Positions 31,380 through 34,092 of a stretch of DNA of 34,092 nt are shown here, piece after piece (the first letter of the stretch is position 1; each line of letters begins with the position of its first letter). The position numbers and the translations under genes are program-made. The stretch is from contig CAZEAP010000035.1 of NCBI GenBank assembly GCA_964510315.1, positions 1-34,092 on the forward strand, read 5' to 3'. The DNA comes from CAZEAP01 sp964510315. Its GTDB lineage: Bacteria; Planctomycetota; Brocadiia; SM23-32. The notes beneath the pieces were generated by a model. That model was not told the DNA's origin, made no database searches, and worked only from the letters and a program-made list of their open reading frames with translations.

Positions 31380-32096
31380 TCAATCATCCTCCCAGCGGGA
31401 CGCTTCGAGTTTTCGCTCGATCTCCGGGCGGGGGATGCTGATGGGAGCCACCTCCACCGGCCCGGTGTAGTTGGCCGCTTCCGGGCGGGCCAGGCCCACC
31501 TTGTTCACACCGAAGGTCACGGTTCTGTCCGCTCGAACGGCCTCGCCCAGGGGCCGACCGGTGTCGCAGTCCAGCCCGGACGGGACGTCCACCGCCAGCA
31601 CCGGGGCCTCCATACGGTTCAGGGCCTGGATCGCACCCCGGAACGGCTCCCGCACCTCTCCGCTCACGCCGGTGCCCAGGAGGGCATCCACCAGCAGGCT
31701 GCATCCGGCCCCGTCCTCGAGGGCCGCCTCAAGCTTTTCGACCGTGCCGGTCTCCTGCAGTGGGATCTCCATGTTGAGCGCGATGCGGAGGTTGACGCCG
31801 TTGTCCCCGCCCCCTTTCAGAACCCTCTGCCGCTCCCCGAGCAGCAGGAGCCGGCAGCGGGCGCCGGCGTTGCTCAAATGCCGGGCGACCACAAAGCCGT
31901 CCCCGCCGTTGTTGCCTCGTCCGCACAGCAGCGTTACCTCCTTGCCGCGGGCGCTTCCGAGCATCCTCAGCGCCGTCCGGGCGCAGGCAGAGCCGGCGTT
32001 CTCCATCAGGATCAGCCCGGGGATGCCGTACTGCTCGATGGCGATCCGGTCCAGCTCCCTTATCTGTTCTCGCGTCAGGGCGAATTCTGGTTCCAT
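31380..32096 (-). CDS. nnrE: NAD(P)H-hydrate epimerase
   Basis: NnrE interconverts R- and S-NAD(P)HX, damaged nicotinamide nucleotides, so that a dehydratase can repair them. The 238-residue protein has LMENAG (30-35), the signature GRGNNGGDGFVVARHL (from 59), LVDALLGTGVSG and the active-site VDVPSGLDCDTG. ATG 32096 follows GGGAGGAACC. The dehydratase (NnrD), often fused to it, is absent: the protein ends after the epimerase domain and no separate gene is seen here. It sits between a lipoprotein gene (44 nt upstream) and the deoxyribosyltransferase-like gene. Confidence 0.94.
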   Translation of the reverse strand: MEPEFALTREQIRELDRIAIEQYGIPGLILMENAGSACARTALRMLGSARGKEVTLLCGRGNNGGDGFVVARHLSNAGARCRLLLLGERQRVLKGGGDNGVNLRIALNMEIPLQETGTVEKLEAALEDGAGCSLLVDALLGTGVSGEVREPFRGAIQALNRMEAPVLAVDVPSGLDCDTGRPLGEAVRADRTVTFGVNKVGLARPEAANYTGPVEVAPISIPRPEIERKLEASRWEDD

Positions 32097-32140
32097 GGTT
32101 CCTCCCGGCACCGAGGAGACGGGCGGGGAAATCGGCGGGT

Positions 32141-32680
32141 CTAAACTGCGGAGAGGCCGCCGGTCAGATGCGCGACCTCAGCGATTATCCTCTGTGCTTG
32201 GGTCCGGGCACTGGCAAGCTCCTCGGCCGCCGGAGCGGCTCCTTCCTTCGCCTCCTGGTAGCTGTGCAGTGCCTCCTCCAGTCTTTCTTTCAGTTCCAGA
32301 AGCCGCTGGCGCGCCGTCAGCAGTTCCTTTTTCCGCAACTCGAACCGCCGGATGGTGGTGAGGCCTTCGTTGTGCCTGCGGCGAAGCTCCCTGAACATCG
32401 CGCAGACGGGCCTGACGAGCTGGTTCCAATGCGTTCGCATGCGGAAGCCGAAACCTTCCAGGGGTCGGAGCCGGCCGCGCGCATAGCCGACCGGCGGCTC
32501 TATCTGGAAGATCAGCTCCTCGCAGGACACGCCCAGATGCGAGAGCGAAACGAGCGGGCGCCACCTGTAGCCGGCGGAGTCGGACGCCACGCGCAGGCGG
32601 ACCTGTTCGCGATGACAGCCGGACCAGCATGTCGGGAGCAGGACCAGCAGACAAGCCAGAATCTCAAGGCGGCCACGCAC
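32141..32680 (-). CDS. probable lipoprotein with coiled coil, unknown function
   Basis: A 179-residue protein starting at GTG 32680, with GGAG 6 nt upstream. The N-terminus has a short hydrophobic stretch and a lipobox-like CWSGC (Cys22). Residues about 30-75 look like a small beta domain, and about 105-165 form a long charged helix or coiled coil (LRKKELLTARQRLLELKERL). No family is recognised. It follows pilT by 51 nt and precedes nnrE by 44 nt on the same strand, so one operon is likely. A role with the pilus motor is only a guess from position. Confidence 0.65.
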   Translation of the reverse strand: MRGRLEILACLLVLLPTCWSGCHREQVRLRVASDSAGYRWRPLVSLSHLGVSCEELIFQIEPPVGYARGRLRPLEGFGFRMRTHWNQLVRPVCAMFRELRRRHNEGLTTIRRFELRKKELLTARQRLLELKERLEEALHSYQEAKEGAAPAAEELASARTQAQRIIAEVAHLTGGLSAV

Positions 32681-32731
32681 GCGAAGCTCCGCACAGCGGA
32701 AGAACGCCGGAGGACAGTGCCCGGCTTCCTG

Positions 32732-33952
32732 TTACATCACCACTTCCTCGGTGATGTCGATCTTCGAGAGGTCGAGGTTCTTGACGGCTCTACCGTAGCC
32801 GTGCTTGCGGAGCCGGTCGATCATGTCCGGCCGGAAGAAAGACTGCTTTACTGCGTCCTCCGGGCTGAGTTCGCCGGCGTCCACCAGGCGCAGCAGGTAG
32901 TTGTTGACCCGGTCGTTCATGTCCTGCTTCTCCACGGAGTTGGCGTACGCCTCCTCCAGGGTGATGAATCCGTCCTCGACCAGGTTGATCAGGGATTCGT
33001 TCATGCTGCACATGCCGTATTTTTTGCCGGTCTGGATGACCGACGGGAGCTGGAAGGTCTTTTTCTCCCGGATCAGGTTTTCCACGGCGCTGTGGACCAC
33101 CAGGATCTCGAAGGCCGCAACCCGCCCCTTCACCTTCCGCTTGCACAGGGTCTGGGTGATGACCGCCTTGAGGGTGTTGGAGAGCATGACGCGGATCTGC
33201 GGCTGCTGGTCCGGCGGGAACTGGTCGATCACCCGGTCAACGGTGCTGGGGGCGGTGGTGGTGTGGACCGTCGCCATGACCAGGTGGCCGGTCTCGGCCG
33301 CGCGGATCGCCAGCGCCGTGGTCTCCAGGTCTCGCATCTCACCGACCAGGATGATGTCGGGGTCCTCACGGAAGGACTCCCTCAGGGCCCGCTTGAAGCT
33401 CTCGGTGTGGGTGCCCACCTCCCGGTGGCTGAATATGCAGTTGATGTTTTCGTGGACGAACTCCACCGGGTCTTCGATGGTGATGACGTGGTCCGTGCGA
33501 TTCTGGTTGGCGTAGTGCAGCAGCGCCGCCAGCGTCGTGCTCTTACCGCAGCCGGTCGGCCCCGTGCACAGGATGATGCCCTTCGGCAGCATCACCAGGT
33601 CCACTACTTCCAGGGGCAGGTCCAGGTCGTCCACCGTCATGATGTCGAACGGTATCACGCGCTGCGCCATGGCCGGACCGTTCAGGTCCAGGTAAACGTT
33701 CGTCCTGAAACGGGCCAGGCCCTCGATCTGGTAGGCGAAGTCCGTGTCGTGCATGGCCTCATACTCCCGGCGGTTCCTCTCCGGGATGATCTCGTAGATC
33801 AGCGACTTCACCTGGTCGGCAGACAGGGGCGGAAGCTCCATCTTCTGCAACTCACCGTCGAGCCGGACGATCGGGGGGGAACCGGTCACCAGGTGAAGGT
33901 CCGACCCGCGGTGCTTGACCAGGAATTTCAGAAACTCGTCTACTCGCGCCAT
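32732..33952 (-). CDS. pilT: PilT-family type IV pilus retraction ATPase
   Basis: PilT-type hexameric ATPases pull back type IV pili, giving twitching and DNA uptake. The 406-residue product has the N-terminal PAS-like part (GSDLHLVTGSPPIVRLDG), the Walker A GPTGCGKST (131-139), the Asp box (VITIEDPVEFVH), Walker B (ILVGEMRD) and the His box (GHLVMATVHTT). The C-terminal extension of about 40 residues is longer than in the classical 345-residue PilT, so a PilU-like role is possible. ATG 33952 fits the family start (MARVDEF); ATG 33967 is possible too. The promoter at 34024-33996 lies upstream. No other pilus gene is in the window. Confidence 0.93.
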   Translation of the reverse strand: MARVDEFLKFLVKHRGSDLHLVTGSPPIVRLDGELQKMELPPLSADQVKSLIYEIIPERNRREYEAMHDTDFAYQIEGLARFRTNVYLDLNGPAMAQRVIPFDIMTVDDLDLPLEVVDLVMLPKGIILCTGPTGCGKSTTLAALLHYANQNRTDHVITIEDPVEFVHENINCIFSHREVGTHTESFKRALRESFREDPDIILVGEMRDLETTALAIRAAETGHLVMATVHTTTAPSTVDRVIDQFPPDQQPQIRVMLSNTLKAVITQTLCKRKVKGRVAAFEILVVHSAVENLIREKKTFQLPSVIQTGKKYGMCSMNESLINLVEDGFITLEEAYANSVEKQDMNDRVNNYLLRLVDAGELSPEDAVKQSFFRPDMIDRLRKHGYGRAVKNLDLSKIDITEEVVM

Positions 33953-33995
33953 GGGAGCAACCCCCATTCTCTAACGCTCTTGAATGTCCCAACTT

Positions 33996-34024
33996 ATGTT
34001 ACCAGCCCGCCTCTCAGAGGTCAA
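33996..34024 (-). promoter_or_regulatory. pilT operon promoter
   Basis: Minus strand TTGACC (34024-34019), 17-nt spacer, TAACAT (34001-33996). It lies 7 nt downstream of the hairpin CCCCG-A-CGGGG (34042-34032 on the minus strand) that joins the terminal repeat. Confidence 0.7.
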
Positions 34025-34037
34025 GCCGCCTCCCCGT

Positions 34038-34092
34038 CGGGGCATTTGCGCTGTGGGGGTGCTCAGGCGCGGGACGCGCGGATGATGCCACA
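34038..34092 (-). repeat. 55-bp terminal inverted repeat, right copy
   Basis: Exact reverse complement of 1-55. Read on the minus strand it again leads into a CCCCG..CGGGG hairpin and then a TTGAC-type -35, as on the left, although the bases beyond position 55 differ. Confidence 0.9.

Overview
This is a GC-rich chromosomal window from a Gram-negative bacterium, most likely an uncultured lineage assembled from a metagenome. The Gram-negative assignment rests on lpxK (lipid A synthesis), lipoproteins and a PilT-type motor. Ser/Thr kinases, zinc-ribbon membrane proteins, a formylglycine-type sulfatase, Gfo/Idh enzymes and tectonin/PPC secreted proteins resemble what is common in Planctomycetota and neighbouring phyla, but nothing here fixes the taxon. 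Promoters are easy to read: about a dozen TTGACA-like/TATAAT-like pairs with spacers close to 17 nt, and many of them decide between alternative starts. Several genes start at GTG or TTG behind a good Shine-Dalgarno sequence.

Layout. 1-4157 (+): a promoter-proximal structured repeat, a HEAT-repeat lipoprotein and a large secreted PPC/tectonin-repeat protein. 4158-4907: non-coding, with two copies of a dispersed repeat. 4908-5789 (-): rplM-rpsI operon. 5899-6575: two convergent zinc-ribbon membrane proteins. 6744-9377: mutS. 9413-9723 (-): a methyltransferase remnant behind a Gfo/Idh oxidoreductase (9724-10740), which is divergent from lpxK. 11967-12854 (-): nucleoside hydrolase with a third repeat copy at its 5' side. 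13170-13258 (-): tRNA-Leu(GAG). 13425-14917 (+): dprA and a small conserved-looking protein. 14904-17024 (-): a membrane pseudokinase. 17324-19267: groES-groEL. 19323-19962: a strong promoter, a leader of about 330 nt, a cold-shock protein and a terminator. 20250-22856 (-): tex. 23042-25193 (+): sulfatase and plsY. 25224-27515 (-): a TPR-REC-4xPAS sensor without an output domain, divergent from a Ser/Thr kinase (27710-30304). 30463-30939: an RseC-like membrane protein. 30878-33952 (-): pilT, a lipoprotein, nnrE and a nucleoside 2-deoxyribosyltransferase-like enzyme, apparently one operon.

The most notable content is signalling. The kinase at 27710-30304 has intact catalytic motifs and is fused to a membrane module that aligns with HtpX/M48 peptidases (TM-TM, HExxH position, TM-TM, E..AD position, LFSTHP-like motif), yet every zinc ligand is substituted. 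It looks like a kinase fused to a dead protease. A second kinase-like protein (14904-17024) has lost the VAIK lysine and the HRD aspartate. The PAS/REC protein beside the active kinase has no output domain of its own and could be its sensor partner (inference).

The two window ends are an exact 55-bp inverted repeat. That length suggests an assembly overlap, but both copies run into a CCCCG..CGGGG inverted repeat and then a sigma70-type promoter at nearly the same spacing, so a real promoter-associated repeat family is likely.
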